DNA from: Actinomycetota bacterium
Lineage (GTDB): Bacteria; Actinomycetota; Actinomycetes; S36-B12; UBA5976
Direction: 5' to 3'
DNA: 8,093 bases
Assembly (NCBI GenBank): GCA_947486505.1
Contig: CANKTT010000062.1
Location: 1-8,093 of the forward strand
Shown: one piece after another, positions 1 through 7,550 of the stretch
Position numbering within the stretch: the stretch's first letter is position 1
Layout of the letters: every line of letters begins with the position of its first letter
Program-made: the position numbers and the translations under genes
The notes under the pieces: model-generated
The model's database searches: none
The model's input: the letters and a program-made list of their open reading frames with translations, nothing else
Told to the model about the DNA's origin: nothing

Positions 1-717
1 GAAGCAGGCGTAACTTACGATGCAATGGAAAGTGGATCTGTTGACCTAGTCGTAGAAGACTGGGGCGGCGGCCGCTGGCAAGAATGGGCAGACCGTGGTG
101 CACTAGTTGAAGTTGGCGACAACGGAAACGTGGGAATCATCGGAATGTACGTTCCACAGTGGATGGCTGACGAATACCCAGACATCACTGATTCAGCAAA
201 CCTAAACAAGTATGCCGATTTATTCAAAAATGATGAATCAAAGGGTAAGGGCGCTTGGTATGAAGGTCCTCCGGGATACACCACGATTGGCGAAAAAATG
301 GTTGCAGCCAATGACCTTAACTTCACAGTTCTCCCACAAGGTTCAGAAGCAGCATTGATTGACGTGTTCACGAAGGCAGCAGAAAACAAGACTGCAGCTA
401 TTGGTTATTGGTGGACGCCACAGAACTTCCTAGCAAAAGTTCCAATGGCTCGTGTCAATTTCCCAGCTAATGACTGGACTGATCCAGAGCAAGCTTCAGG
501 TCTAACCGACTACCCAGAGTTACCTCTGATGAAGTTGGCAACACCTAAGGCACTAGATGCTAACGATGCTTTCTCAAAGATCGTTACCAACTTCAGCTGG
601 ACCAATGATGACCAGAACGCAGTGGCAGCTGACATCGAAAGCGGAACGGATCCTGCAGTAGCAGCCCAGAAGTGGATCGATGCAAACGCAGACACAGTAG
701 CTGGTTGGCTTCAGTAA
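1..717 (+). CDS. Glycine betaine-type ABC transporter substrate-binding protein, 5'-truncated
   Basis: The reading frame is open from base 1 and ends at TAA 715-717, giving 238 visible residues; the start, the export signal and roughly the first third of a usual 310-370 residue protein lie outside the window. The sequence resembles the OpuAC/ProX family (PF04069) that binds glycine betaine, proline betaine or choline outside the membrane and delivers it to an ABC permease. Visible family-like features are an EDWGGGRWQEW stretch (window residues 19-29), a YVPQWMADEYPD segment (50-61), a GYWWTPQ segment (135-141) rich in aromatics of the kind that form the cation-binding cage, and a C-terminal WIDAN...WL helix. 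Ligand identity is inferred from family and from the adjacent dimethylglycine/sarcosine operon. A strong terminator follows, so this gene is probably the last of its own transporter operon and is not co-transcribed with dmgO by default. Confidence 0.82.
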   Translation, partial: EAGVTYDAMESGSVDLVVEDWGGGRWQEWADRGALVEVGDNGNVGIIGMYVPQWMADEYPDITDSANLNKYADLFKNDESKGKGAWYEGPPGYTTIGEKMVAANDLNFTVLPQGSEAALIDVFTKAAENKTAAIGYWWTPQNFLAKVPMARVNFPANDWTDPEQASGLTDYPELPLMKLATPKALDANDAFSKIVTNFSWTNDDQNAVAADIESGTDPAVAAQKWIDANADTVAGWLQ

Positions 718-737
718 GCCTGGCTAATAAGTCACCT

Positions 738-777
738 AAAACTGGTGGGTCCTTGCAAAAGGGCCCACCAGTTTTTT
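738..777 (+). terminator. Intrinsic (Rho-independent) terminator after the binding-protein gene
   Basis: A 12-bp stem pairs 741-752 with 761-772, with a single T-G wobble, around an 8-nt loop at 753-760. The stem is G/C-rich and is followed by a run of six T at 772-777; three A at 738-740 extend the pairing into the T-run. It begins 20 nt after the stop codon. This separates the transporter transcript from the dmgO-sox operon. Confidence 0.92.
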
Positions 778-783
778 CATTCC

Positions 784-802
784 GCTTGACCCAGCGCTTG
801 AC
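784..802 (+). repeat. Short direct repeat GCTTGAC, 12-nt spacing
   Basis: The heptamer GCTTGAC occurs at 784-790 and again at 796-802. Each copy contains a -35-like TTGAC core, but neither has a convincing -10 hexamer at 16-18 nt. It may be part of an upstream regulator site or chance; the spacing is close to one helical turn. Confidence 0.35.
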
Positions 803-816
803 TAAGAGGACGATTA

Positions 817-862
817 AGGTGTTGCGCACAACGCACTCTGTTGCATAGTTCGCAACACTCCT
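817..862 (+). promoter_or_regulatory. Candidate operator/promoter of the dmgO-sox operon (inverted repeat)
   Basis: GTGTTGCG at 819-826 is a perfect inverted repeat of CGCAACAC at 851-858, separated by 24 nt. Two smaller symmetric elements lie inside: GTTG/CAAC at 821-832 and GTTGC/GCAAC at 840-856. A weak promoter can be read through it, with TTGCGC (822-827) as -35 and CATAGT (844-849) as -10, 16 nt apart; the repeat arms would then overlap the -35 and sit just after the -10, a common repressor arrangement. The repeat is seen directly; the promoter and operator roles are inference, and a transcript hairpin is an alternative reading. Confidence 0.35.
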
Positions 863-868
863 TTTTAG

Positions 869-885
869 GCAAATGAGGTTTGCAC
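869..885 (+). promoter_or_regulatory. Ribosome binding site of dmgO within a small hairpin
   Basis: GAGG at 875-878 lies 7 nt before the GTG at 886 and decides that start. The flanking bases GCAAA (869-873) and TTTGC (879-883) are exact complements, so the Shine-Dalgarno element would sit in the 5-nt loop TGAGG of a 5-bp stem. Confidence 0.6.
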
Positions 886-3309
886 GTGAAAAAAATTGTG
901 ATCATTGGTGGCGGAATTGTTGGCTGTTCACTGGCTGATTAGTTAACCGAGCGTGGTTGGACTGATGTAACTGTTCTCGAGCAGGGTCCAATGCCCGCTC
1001 CAGGTGGATCAACTTCGCACGCGCCTGGATTGGTGCAAAAAGTAACTGGAAACAAGACGCTTGCCGCAATGGCGGATCAAACGATTAACAAACTTCTTAC
1101 AATCGCAAATGAAGATGGGCCCGGCTTCTATCAAGTTGGCTCTTTAGAAATTGCCACTACCCCAGAACGCCTTAAGGAATTGCATCGTCGAACTGCTTGG
1201 CTTCATGCGTATGGCTATGAAGCAGAAGTTATCTCACCAGAACAAGCAGGCGATCTTCACCCAGTTTTAGATCCAAAAGCTATCTTGGGTGCTATCTATT
1301 GCCCTACTGATGGCATTGCTAAGTCAGTTCGTGCAGTTCAAGCGCTGCAAAGATTAGCTGAATCACGTGGCGCAATCTTTAAGGATCGCACTGAAGTGAT
1401 TTCAATTGAGCAAGAATCTGGGCAAGTAACTGGCGTCATGACAGACCAAGGTTTCTTCCCAGCCGAGATCGTTGTCTCGTGCGCCGGAATTTGGGGACCA
1501 AAAGTTGGTCGCATGTTTGGTATGGCTAAGGCTTTCCAGCCACTCGCCCACCAGTTGGCTTGGACCGAGGACATTGCATCGCTTGCGGATCAAACTGAAG
1601 AAATCACAATTCCGATCATGCGTCACCAAGGTGAAGACCTTTACTTCCGGCAACGTTTCAACGCCATGGGTATTGGTTCATATCTTCACCGACCACTTCC
1701 GGTTGAATCCGAAGAGATTCTGCCATTTGATCAAGCAGAAATCATGCCTAGCCAAATGCCATTTACCGCGCCAGAGTGGGAACCAGTCCAAGGCATAGCT
1801 GGAAATGTTTTGCCAGAACTAAAGGACGCCAAGATCGTCGAAGGCATGAATGGCATGTTTTCATTCACAGTCGATACCTTCCCGCTTATGGGCGAATGGA
1901 ATGGCCTAAAGGGATTTTGGGTTGCTGAGGCAGTTTGGGTAACACAGTCCGTTGGTGTAGCTCGCGCAACTGCCGAATGGATTATCGATGGCCATCCAAA
2001 AATTGCAGTTCACGAATGCGATGTAAATCGATTTGAACCGCACCAACTAGGGCCAAACCACATCGCAATGCGTGGCGCCCAAAACTACGTTGAGGTCTAC
2101 GACATCATCCATCCGTTGCAGCCAATGGAAAAGCCACGTCCACTTCGTACAACTGGCTTTTATCATCGCCAGCAAGAACTTGGTGGTTACTTCTTAGAAG
2201 CTTCAGGTTTTGAGCGGCCACAATGGTACGAAGCGAATAAAGATTTAGTTGCTAAGTATCCAACGCCAGCACGTGACGAATGGTCAGCTCGTTACTGGTC
2301 ACCAATCATTGGCGCCGAGGCTCAGTATGTCCGTGAAAATGTAGGACTGTTTGATATCACTGCGCTTAAGCGCATTGTAGTTACCGGCAAGGGTTCCCTG
2401 GAATTCTTAATGGAGCAAACCACCGGCAAGCTCGATAAAGCTCCTGGCTCAGTTACTTACTGCTTAATGTTGACAAAAGACGCAGGAATTCTGTCCGATG
2501 TAACTGTGACTCGCCTAACTGAAACTCATTTCATGATTGGTGCCAACAGCGCAATCGATGTTGCTCGCCTTAAGTCTGCAGCGCCAGACACGGTTCACAT
2601 CAAGGATGTAACTTCTGGCACGGTTGGTCTCGGTTTGTTCGGGCCACACGCTCGCAAGGTCGTCGAGAAGTTAACAACTGTTGATGTATCGAATGAGGCC
2701 TTTGGGTACTTCAAGGCCAAGTCGCTGTACCTAGATCAGGTTCCAGCAACACTTTGGCGCTTATCTTACGTAGGTGAACTTGGTTACGAAATTTACACCG
2801 ATGCAGACATGGCTCTAAAGCTTTGGGACACCTTGCTGGAAGCCGGCAAAGAATTCGGAATCATTCCAGCTGGTCGTGGCGCATTTAATTCAATGCGACT
2901 AGAAAAGGGTTACCGTTCTTACGGAACAGACATGACAAGCGAACACAATCCGCATGAAGCTGGCTTGGCATTCTCAGTTCGTAAGGGCGGTGGGTACATC
3001 GGAGCTGACGCATTTGAGGCATTGGACCCAGCAGCGATAACCAAAAAGTTAGTTTGCTTGGTATTTGATAACCCAGAACACGTAGTCATGGGTAAAGAGC
3101 CAGTGTTCGTAAATGGCTCCCCTGTCGGCTACACAACCAGTTCCTACTTTGGACATTCAATTGGCAAGCAGATTGCCTACGCTTGGTTGCCAATTGATCA
3201 CACCACTCTTGGCACCCAGGTAACCGTTAAGTACTTCGACTTGATGTACGCAGCTGTAGTCAGTGATGACCCACAGTTCGATCCATCTATGTCCAGACTG
3301 CGCTCGTAA
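886..3309 (+). CDS. dmgO: Dimethylglycine oxidase (FAD/folate), interrupted by an in-frame TAG at codon 19
   Basis: The enzyme oxidises N,N-dimethylglycine to sarcosine and passes the methylene unit to tetrahydrofolate. The frame runs from GTG 886 (GAGG 7 nt upstream) to TAA 3307-3309, 807 codons against about 830 in the Arthrobacter globiformis enzyme, to which it aligns along its length as I recall it. Codons 1-18 encode the FAD-binding beta strand IVIIGGGIVG; codon 19 is TAG where homologues have Glu (ADELTERGW-like). After it come GGSTSHAPG with flavin-linking His45, the DAO domain to about residue 370 including PLAHQ (His222) and DLYF (Tyr253), matching recalled active-site His225 and Tyr259, then a middle domain and a GcvT-like folate domain (about 465-807) with Asp538 in the SDVTV segment. 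An automated call would start at ATG 991 (772 residues), but that form lacks the nucleotide-binding motif. It may be a pseudogene; family assignment is firm, functionality is not. Confidence 0.85.
940..942 (+). other. dmgO: In-frame amber stop (TAG) within dmgO
   Basis: Reading from GTG 886, codon 19 is TAG, between GCT-GAT (Ala-Asp) and TTA-ACC-GAG (Leu-Thr-Glu). The flanking frame continues in register with strong similarity to dimethylglycine oxidases on both sides, so this is a substitution and not a frameshift. A single G-to-T change from GAG would produce it. None of the four genes with an undisputed stop in the window ends in TAG. Confidence 0.93.
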
Positions 3310-3333
3310 TCCAGCAAAGATAAGGTTTTACTC

Positions 3334-4575
3334 ATGGCATCACTAACACGTAGACGAACCGTTGAGCTTCCAGATCATCCAGATTTTCTTTGGGTGGCTG
3401 ACCAAAAGCCAAAGAAGTCCTATGACGTAATCATCATTGGTGCAGGCGGCCACGGTTTGGCGACTGCCTACTACTTGGCAAAGAACCACGGTATTACCAA
3501 TGTGGCTGTGATTGAAAAGGGTTGGCTTGCTGGCGGAAACATGGGTCGCAATACGACCATCATTCGCTCCAATTATCTATGGGATGAATCTGCTGGCATT
3601 TACGATCACTCATTAAAGCTTTGGGAAAACCTCGAAGAAGAAGTTGGCTATGAAATGTTCTTTAGCCAGCGTGGAGTTATGACACTTGCTCATAGCGTGA
3701 GTGATGTTCGTTCCAAGCAGCGCAACTTCTACGCTAACCATGTAAATGCCGTCGATAGCGTTTGGTTAACTCCGGAAGAAGTTAAAGAAATCGCACCGAT
3801 CGTAAACATCAGTGAAGATATTCGCTACCCAGTTATGGGCGCAACGTTCCAACCTCGTGGTGGCATCGCCAAGCATGACTGGGTTGCCTGGGGTTATGCA
3901 AAAGCGGCAGCAGACATGGGTGTTGACATTATTCAGAACTGTGAAGTCACTGGCTTCAAGATTGTCGATGGCAAAGTTCAAGGAATTAAAACGACGCAAG
4001 GTGACATTGCTGCTAACAAAGTGGGAATGGTTGCTGCGGGTCATACTTCGGTCCTTGCTGACATGGCTGGGTTTGATGTTCCGCTACAGAGTCGTCCGTT
4101 ACAGGCACTTGTTTCTGAGCTAAACGAACAAGTTTTAGACACAGTCATCATGTCTGGCGCAGTTCACGTCTACGTGAGCCAGGCACATAAGGGTGAACTA
4201 GTAATGGGTGCAGGCACTGACTCGTACAACTCTTATGCCCAGCGTGGTGGCTTCCATGTGATTGAACATCAACTGGCAGCGGCTTGTGAACTTTTCCCAA
4301 TCTTCGAACGCGCTCACATGCTTCGCACTTGGGGTGGCATTGTCGACATTGCTCCTGATGCTTCACCAATTATTGGTCTAACTCCAGTTGAGAATCTATT
4401 CATTAACTCTGGTTGGGGTACTGGTGGATTCAAAGCCACACCAGGTTCCGGCTGGGTAATGGCTGCCACTATTGCAAGTGGTGAGCCTGATGCTTTGGCA
4501 AAACCATATGCCCTGGATCGCTTTATCTCTGGTCACTTAATCGACGAGCACGGCGCTGCCGGCGTGGCCCACTAA
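3334..4575 (+). CDS. soxB: Sarcosine oxidase beta subunit (heterotetrameric)
   Basis: This is the catalytic flavin subunit of tetrameric sarcosine oxidase, which oxidises sarcosine to glycine in the cytoplasm. The product is 413 residues, the usual family length (about 405-417). After a characteristic N-terminal extension ([12 protein letters not shown] region) it shows the FAD-binding strand [18 protein letters not shown], glycines at 36-41, followed by the acidic EKG end of strand 2. [15 protein letters not shown] contains His181, matching the histidine that carries the covalent FMN in characterised SoxB proteins. The C-terminal [18 protein letters not shown] and [14 protein letters not shown] motifs complete the DAO fold. 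The start is ATG 3334 with AAGG at 3322-3325, 8 nt upstream, and 24 nt after dmgO stops. No separate promoter is visible, so it is co-transcribed with dmgO. The closest alternative would be a DAO-family subunit for another N-methyl amino acid, but soxD, soxA and soxG downstream make sarcosine oxidase the best call. Confidence 0.95.
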   Translation: MASLTRRRTVELPDHPDFLWVADQKPKKSYDVIIIGAGGHGLATAYYLAKNHGITNVAVIEKGWLAGGNMGRNTTIIRSNYLWDESAGIYDHSLKLWENLEEEVGYEMFFSQRGVMTLAHSVSDVRSKQRNFYANHVNAVDSVWLTPEEVKEIAPIVNISEDIRYPVMGATFQPRGGIAKHDWVAWGYAKAAADMGVDIIQNCEVTGFKIVDGKVQGIKTTQGDIAANKVGMVAAGHTSVLADMAGFDVPLQSRPLQALVSELNEQVLDTVIMSGAVHVYVSQAHKGELVMGAGTDSYNSYAQRGGFHVIEHQLAAACELFPIFERAHMLRTWGGIVDIAPDASPIIGLTPVENLFINSGWGTGGFKATPGSGWVMAATIASGEPDALAKPYALDRFISGHLIDEHGAAGVAH

Positions 4576-4584
4576 GGAATAACT
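4574..4584 (+). promoter_or_regulatory. soxD ribosome binding site overlapping the soxB stop
   Basis: AAGGA at 4574-4578 shares its first two bases with the soxB TAA stop and lies 6 nt before ATG 4585. A ribosome ending soxB would sit on the soxD initiation region, favouring coupled translation. Confidence 0.7.
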
Positions 4585-4866
4585 ATGTTGCATATCCCTT
4601 GTCCATACTGCGGTCCGCGCGATGAAACTGAGTTTCACTACGGATCTGAAGCACACGTTGCATATCCAGAAAACTCCGCCAACTTGACCGACGAAGAATG
4701 GGCGAAGTTTGTTTTCATTCGTTCAAATCCAAAAGGCTGGATGGCTGAGCGCTGGGTTCATAGCGCGGGTTGTCGCCGCTGGTTCAACGTTTGGCGCAAC
4801 ACGATTAACCACGAATTTGGACCTTCATACAAACCATTCACCCAACAGCCAAAGAGTCCCGCATGA
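4585..4866 (+). CDS. soxD: Sarcosine oxidase delta subunit (zinc-binding)
   Basis: A 93-residue protein of the SoxD family, the small structural subunit of heterotetrameric sarcosine oxidase that holds a zinc ion. The N-terminus reads MLHIPCPYCGPRDETEF, giving Cys6 and Cys9, and the later VHSAGCRRWFNVWR gives His59 and Cys63; this CxxC plus HxxxC set corresponds to the zinc ligands of characterised SoxD. The intervening PKGWMAERWVH block is also typical. Length is normal for the family. It starts 9 nt after soxB and its TGA stop overlaps the soxA start in an ATGA arrangement (4863-4866), so the two are probably translationally coupled. It acts only as part of the alpha-beta-gamma-delta complex; no independent role is expected. 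Confidence 0.95.
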   Translation: MLHIPCPYCGPRDETEFHYGSEAHVAYPENSANLTDEEWAKFVFIRSNPKGWMAERWVHSAGCRRWFNVWRNTINHEFGPSYKPFTQQPKSPA

Positions 4867-7550
4867 GCACAGTAAATTTCACATTCGACGGCAAGCAATA
4901 CTCTGGCGAGAAAGGCGAAAGCCTAGCCTCCGCTTTGTTGCGTAATGGCGTATTGCATTTCACCGATAGCTCATACAAGGATCGTCCACGCGGCGTTATG
5001 GGACTTTGGGTTGAAGAAACCAACGCTCTAGTGAATGTCGACTCCGGTGCAGGCGAGCCACTGAAACCCGCTACCACTATCGAGATCGTAGAAGGGCTCG
5101 TTGCCCGCAGCGCTCAAGGCGTTGGTGACTTGCCTGACACTCGCGACAATTCACGTTACGACAAAGCAAACCGACACGTTGATGTTTTAGTTGTTGGTGC
5201 TGGAACTTCTGGCCTAGAAGCTGCAAAGAAGTTTTCAGATCAGGGCAAGAGCGTGATTGTTATGGACGATAAGCCAACTGCTGGTGGGCACCTGGTCTAC
5301 TTAGGGCAACCAGTTCCTGCCACACTCTTGGCGGTATTGGAACGAGCCAATGTTACATACTTGCCGCGCACAACTGTCCAGGGTTTGTATGACCAGGGTT
5401 ACTCCGTTGCGACAGAGCGTCGAACTGATCACCTTGATTCCAATGTTCACACTGAAATGTCGCGCATCAGAACTTGGCACATTCGCGCTGAGCACACCGT
5501 GCTGGCAACCGGTGCGTTTCAACGTCACTTAGTTTTTGCAAATAACGACCGTCCAGGAATCATGCTTTCGCATGCCGCTGCAACTTATGTTTCTAATGGC
5601 GCAAAACTGTTTAAGACTGCCGTTGTTGTAACTGTTGATAATCAGGGTTACCGTGATGCAATTCGATTGCACAATGCTGGAGTAAATGTCGCCGCTGTTA
5701 TTGACATAAGAAAGAAAGTATCTAAGGCCTCAAAGAAGTCATCTCGTAAGGCCATTGAAAAACTTGGTATCCGCCTGATTAAGGGTGCAACCATTGTCGA
5801 TACCCAAGCAAATCTCGATGGCTTACTCAGCGGCGTCACAGTTATTGATCCAAAATCAGACCTTCAGGAAACTATCAAGACAGACTTGCTGGCAGTTTCA
5901 GGTGGCTGGACTCCGATTGTTCACTTGGCAACGTTTATTGGGATCAAGCCAACATGGAGTGAAAAGCGTGCTGCCTTTATTGTTAAGCACTCGGATTCGC
6001 TTACAAGCACAACTGGAATGTTGGCAGGTGAGTTTGGCGACGATGATGAGCCAGCGATCTTCTTTGGACCAAAGTTATCTACCGATCAGGCACTTGTAGC
6101 TTTCGTTGACTACCAGCGTGATGCAACGTATCGGGATTTCAAGCGAGCAATTGATGCTGGCATGCGAAGCATCGAACACGTAAAGCGTTACACCGCTATC
6201 GGTACTGCTCATGATCAGGGAAAGACCAGTGGCACAGTAACTATGGGTCTCATTGGTCAGGCAATTGGAAAAGCCCCAGATCAAATTGGGTCTCTAACTT
6301 TCCGTCCGCCTTACATTTCAATTCCGTTTGCTGCATTAGCTGGCCGCGACCGCGGACTGCTTTCAGACCCAGAGCGCACCACGCCAATTCATGCCTGGCA
6401 CGTAGCAAGTGGTGCACCAATGGAAGATGTCGGCCAATGGAAGCGACCATGGTATTTCCCTAAGTCTGGCGAATCTATGCATGCTGCTGTGTTGCGTGAG
6501 TGTGCTGCAGTTCGCGAGGGCGTTGGCGTAATGGATGCCTCAACACTTGGCAAGATTGACATTCAGGGTAAAGATGCTGGCCAGTTCCTTGACTTGATTT
6601 ACACCAACATGTTCTCGACCTTAAAAGTTGGCATGAGCCGATATGGCTTGATGTGTGGCATCGATGGCATGGTCTTTGACGATGGTGTTACTACTCGAAT
6701 CAGTGAAAACCATTGGCTTATGACGACCACAACTGGTGGTGCTGCCAAAGTTCTTGACTGGCTTGAAGAATGGCTACAAACCGAATGGCCACACCTTGAG
6801 GTTTACTGCACATCAGTAACTGAACAGATTTCAACGGTTGCAATCGTTGGTCCAAAGAGTCGTGAATTGATGAAGCGTCTAGCGCCATCACTTGATGTCT
6901 CGAATGAATCATTTGCATTCATGGAAAACAAGCATGCTGATGTTGCTGGAGTACCAGCTCGGATTGCCCGAATTTCGTTCTCTGGCGAACTTGCCTACGA
7001 AATTAACGTGCCTGCAATTTATGGTTTGCACATTTGGGAATCAGTGATGTCACAGGGCGCTGATCTGAACATCACTCCATACGGAACTGAAACAATGCAC
7101 GTACTTCGCGCCGAAAAGGGATTCGTGATCGTTGGGCAAGAAACCGATGGAACTCAAACCCCTGATGACTTAGACATGAGTTGGATTGTTTCCAAGAAGA
7201 AAGATGACTTCATCGGTAAGCGTTCATTTAGTCGGGCTGACACTGCTCGCGAAGGACGTCACCAATTAGTTGGAATCTTGGCTGATGATGGCTCATATGT
7301 AATTCCAGAAGGCGCCTATCTCGTTGCTGGCGCCGATGCGAATACCCCACCACCGGTAAAGCACATTGGTTACATCACGAGCTCATATGACTCGGCTGCA
7401 CTTGGTCGATCATTTGCACTTGCTCTTGTTGCTAATGGTCTGGCGCGAAAGGGCGAGAAGATTGCAATCCCAATGGCTGATCGCGTCGTTACCGGCGTAA
7501 TCACCGATTCAATATTTGTTGATAAGGAGAACACACGTCGTGACGGTTAA
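4863..7550 (+). CDS. soxA: Sarcosine oxidase alpha subunit (NAD- and folate-binding)
   Basis: The large subunit of tetrameric sarcosine oxidase, which binds NAD+ and, through a GcvT-like module, the tetrahydrofolate that accepts the one-carbon unit. The product is 895 residues, shorter than the roughly 965-1000 of many family members. Domains in order: a ferredoxin-like fold without cysteines (about 1-82, FTFDGKQYSG...RPRGV); a dinucleotide-binding domain (about 105-430) with VDVLVVGAGTSGLEAA, glycines at 112-117, and ATGAFQRHLVFANNDRPG (215-232); the linker with KRYTAIGTAHDQGKTS (441-456); a GcvT domain (about 505-780) with GMVFDDGVT (602-610), the folate-site aspartate region, and RAEKGFVIVGQETDG (749-763); and a C-terminal GcvT_C barrel (about 795-890). 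The start ATG 4863 overlaps the soxD stop; only a weak AAAGAG lies upstream, consistent with coupling to soxD. The usual long spacer before the dinucleotide domain is reduced to about 25 residues. Confidence 0.95.
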   Translation: MSTVNFTFDGKQYSGEKGESLASALLRNGVLHFTDSSYKDRPRGVMGLWVEETNALVNVDSGAGEPLKPATTIEIVEGLVARSAQGVGDLPDTRDNSRYDKANRHVDVLVVGAGTSGLEAAKKFSDQGKSVIVMDDKPTAGGHLVYLGQPVPATLLAVLERANVTYLPRTTVQGLYDQGYSVATERRTDHLDSNVHTEMSRIRTWHIRAEHTVLATGAFQRHLVFANNDRPGIMLSHAAATYVSNGAKLFKTAVVVTVDNQGYRDAIRLHNAGVNVAAVIDIRKKVSKASKKSSRKAIEKLGIRLIKGATIVDTQANLDGLLSGVTVIDPKSDLQETIKTDLLAVSGGWTPIVHLATFIGIKPTWSEKRAAFIVKHSDSLTSTTGMLAGEFGDDDEPAIFFGPKLSTDQALVAFVDYQRDATYRDFKRAIDAGMRSIEHVKRYTAIGTAHDQGKTSGTVTMGLIGQAIGKAPDQIGSLTFRPPYISIPFAALAGRDRGLLSDPERTTPIHAWHVASGAPMEDVGQWKRPWYFPKSGESMHAAVLRECAAVREGVGVMDASTLGKIDIQGKDAGQFLDLIYTNMFSTLKVGMSRYGLMCGIDGMVFDDGVTTRISENHWLMTTTTGGAAKVLDWLEEWLQTEWPHLEVYCTSVTEQISTVAIVGPKSRELMKRLAPSLDVSNESFAFMENKHADVAGVPARIARISFSGELAYEINVPAIYGLHIWESVMSQGADLNITPYGTETMHVLRAEKGFVIVGQETDGTQTPDDLDMSWIVSKKKDDFIGKRSFSRADTAREGRHQLVGILADDGSYVIPEGAYLVAGADANTPPPVKHIGYITSSYDSAALGRSFALALVANGLARKGEKIAIPMADRVVTGVITDSIFVDKENTRRDG
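7524..7542 (+). promoter_or_regulatory. soxG ribosome binding site and GTG start inside soxA
   Basis: AAGGAG at 7524-7529 lies 10 nt before GTG 7540-7542, both inside the last codons of soxA. It is the strongest Shine-Dalgarno match in the window, with a slightly long spacer, and fixes the soxG start; no other in-frame start lies near enough to use it. Confidence 0.75.

Noticed and set aside
15..389. 124-residue open frame on the minus strand
   Set aside because: It lies wholly inside the binding-protein gene on the opposite strand, has no recognisable domain and no ribosome site, and the plus-strand frame has clear family similarity.
778..885. Glycine riboswitch upstream of the operon
   Set aside because: The space is only about 108 nt, and I cannot find the conserved cores or tandem aptamer layout of a glycine riboswitch; the inverted repeat fits a protein operator better.
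940..942. Pyrrolysine insertion or general TAG recoding at the dmgO amber codon
   Set aside because: Known Pyl proteins are methylamine methyltransferases of unrelated fold; the homologous residue here is Glu, and no other gene in the window contains an in-frame TAG. The idea cannot be fully excluded without the genome's tRNA set, but nothing here supports it.
886..990. Frameshift as the cause of the dmgO interruption
   Set aside because: The protein similarity continues in the same frame on both sides of the TAG, so no base has been gained or lost.
5785..6099. 104-residue plus-strand frame inside soxA, and similar frames at 1472-1798 and 3812-4123
   Set aside because: Out-of-frame shadows of well-identified enzymes, without start signals or known motifs.
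2497..7500. Recent duplication between dmgO and soxA (shared DVSNE and GEL(A/G)YEI segments)
   Set aside because: Both carry GcvT domains, an old family relationship. The DNA has diverged and the shared segments are only short, so no recent copy is indicated.
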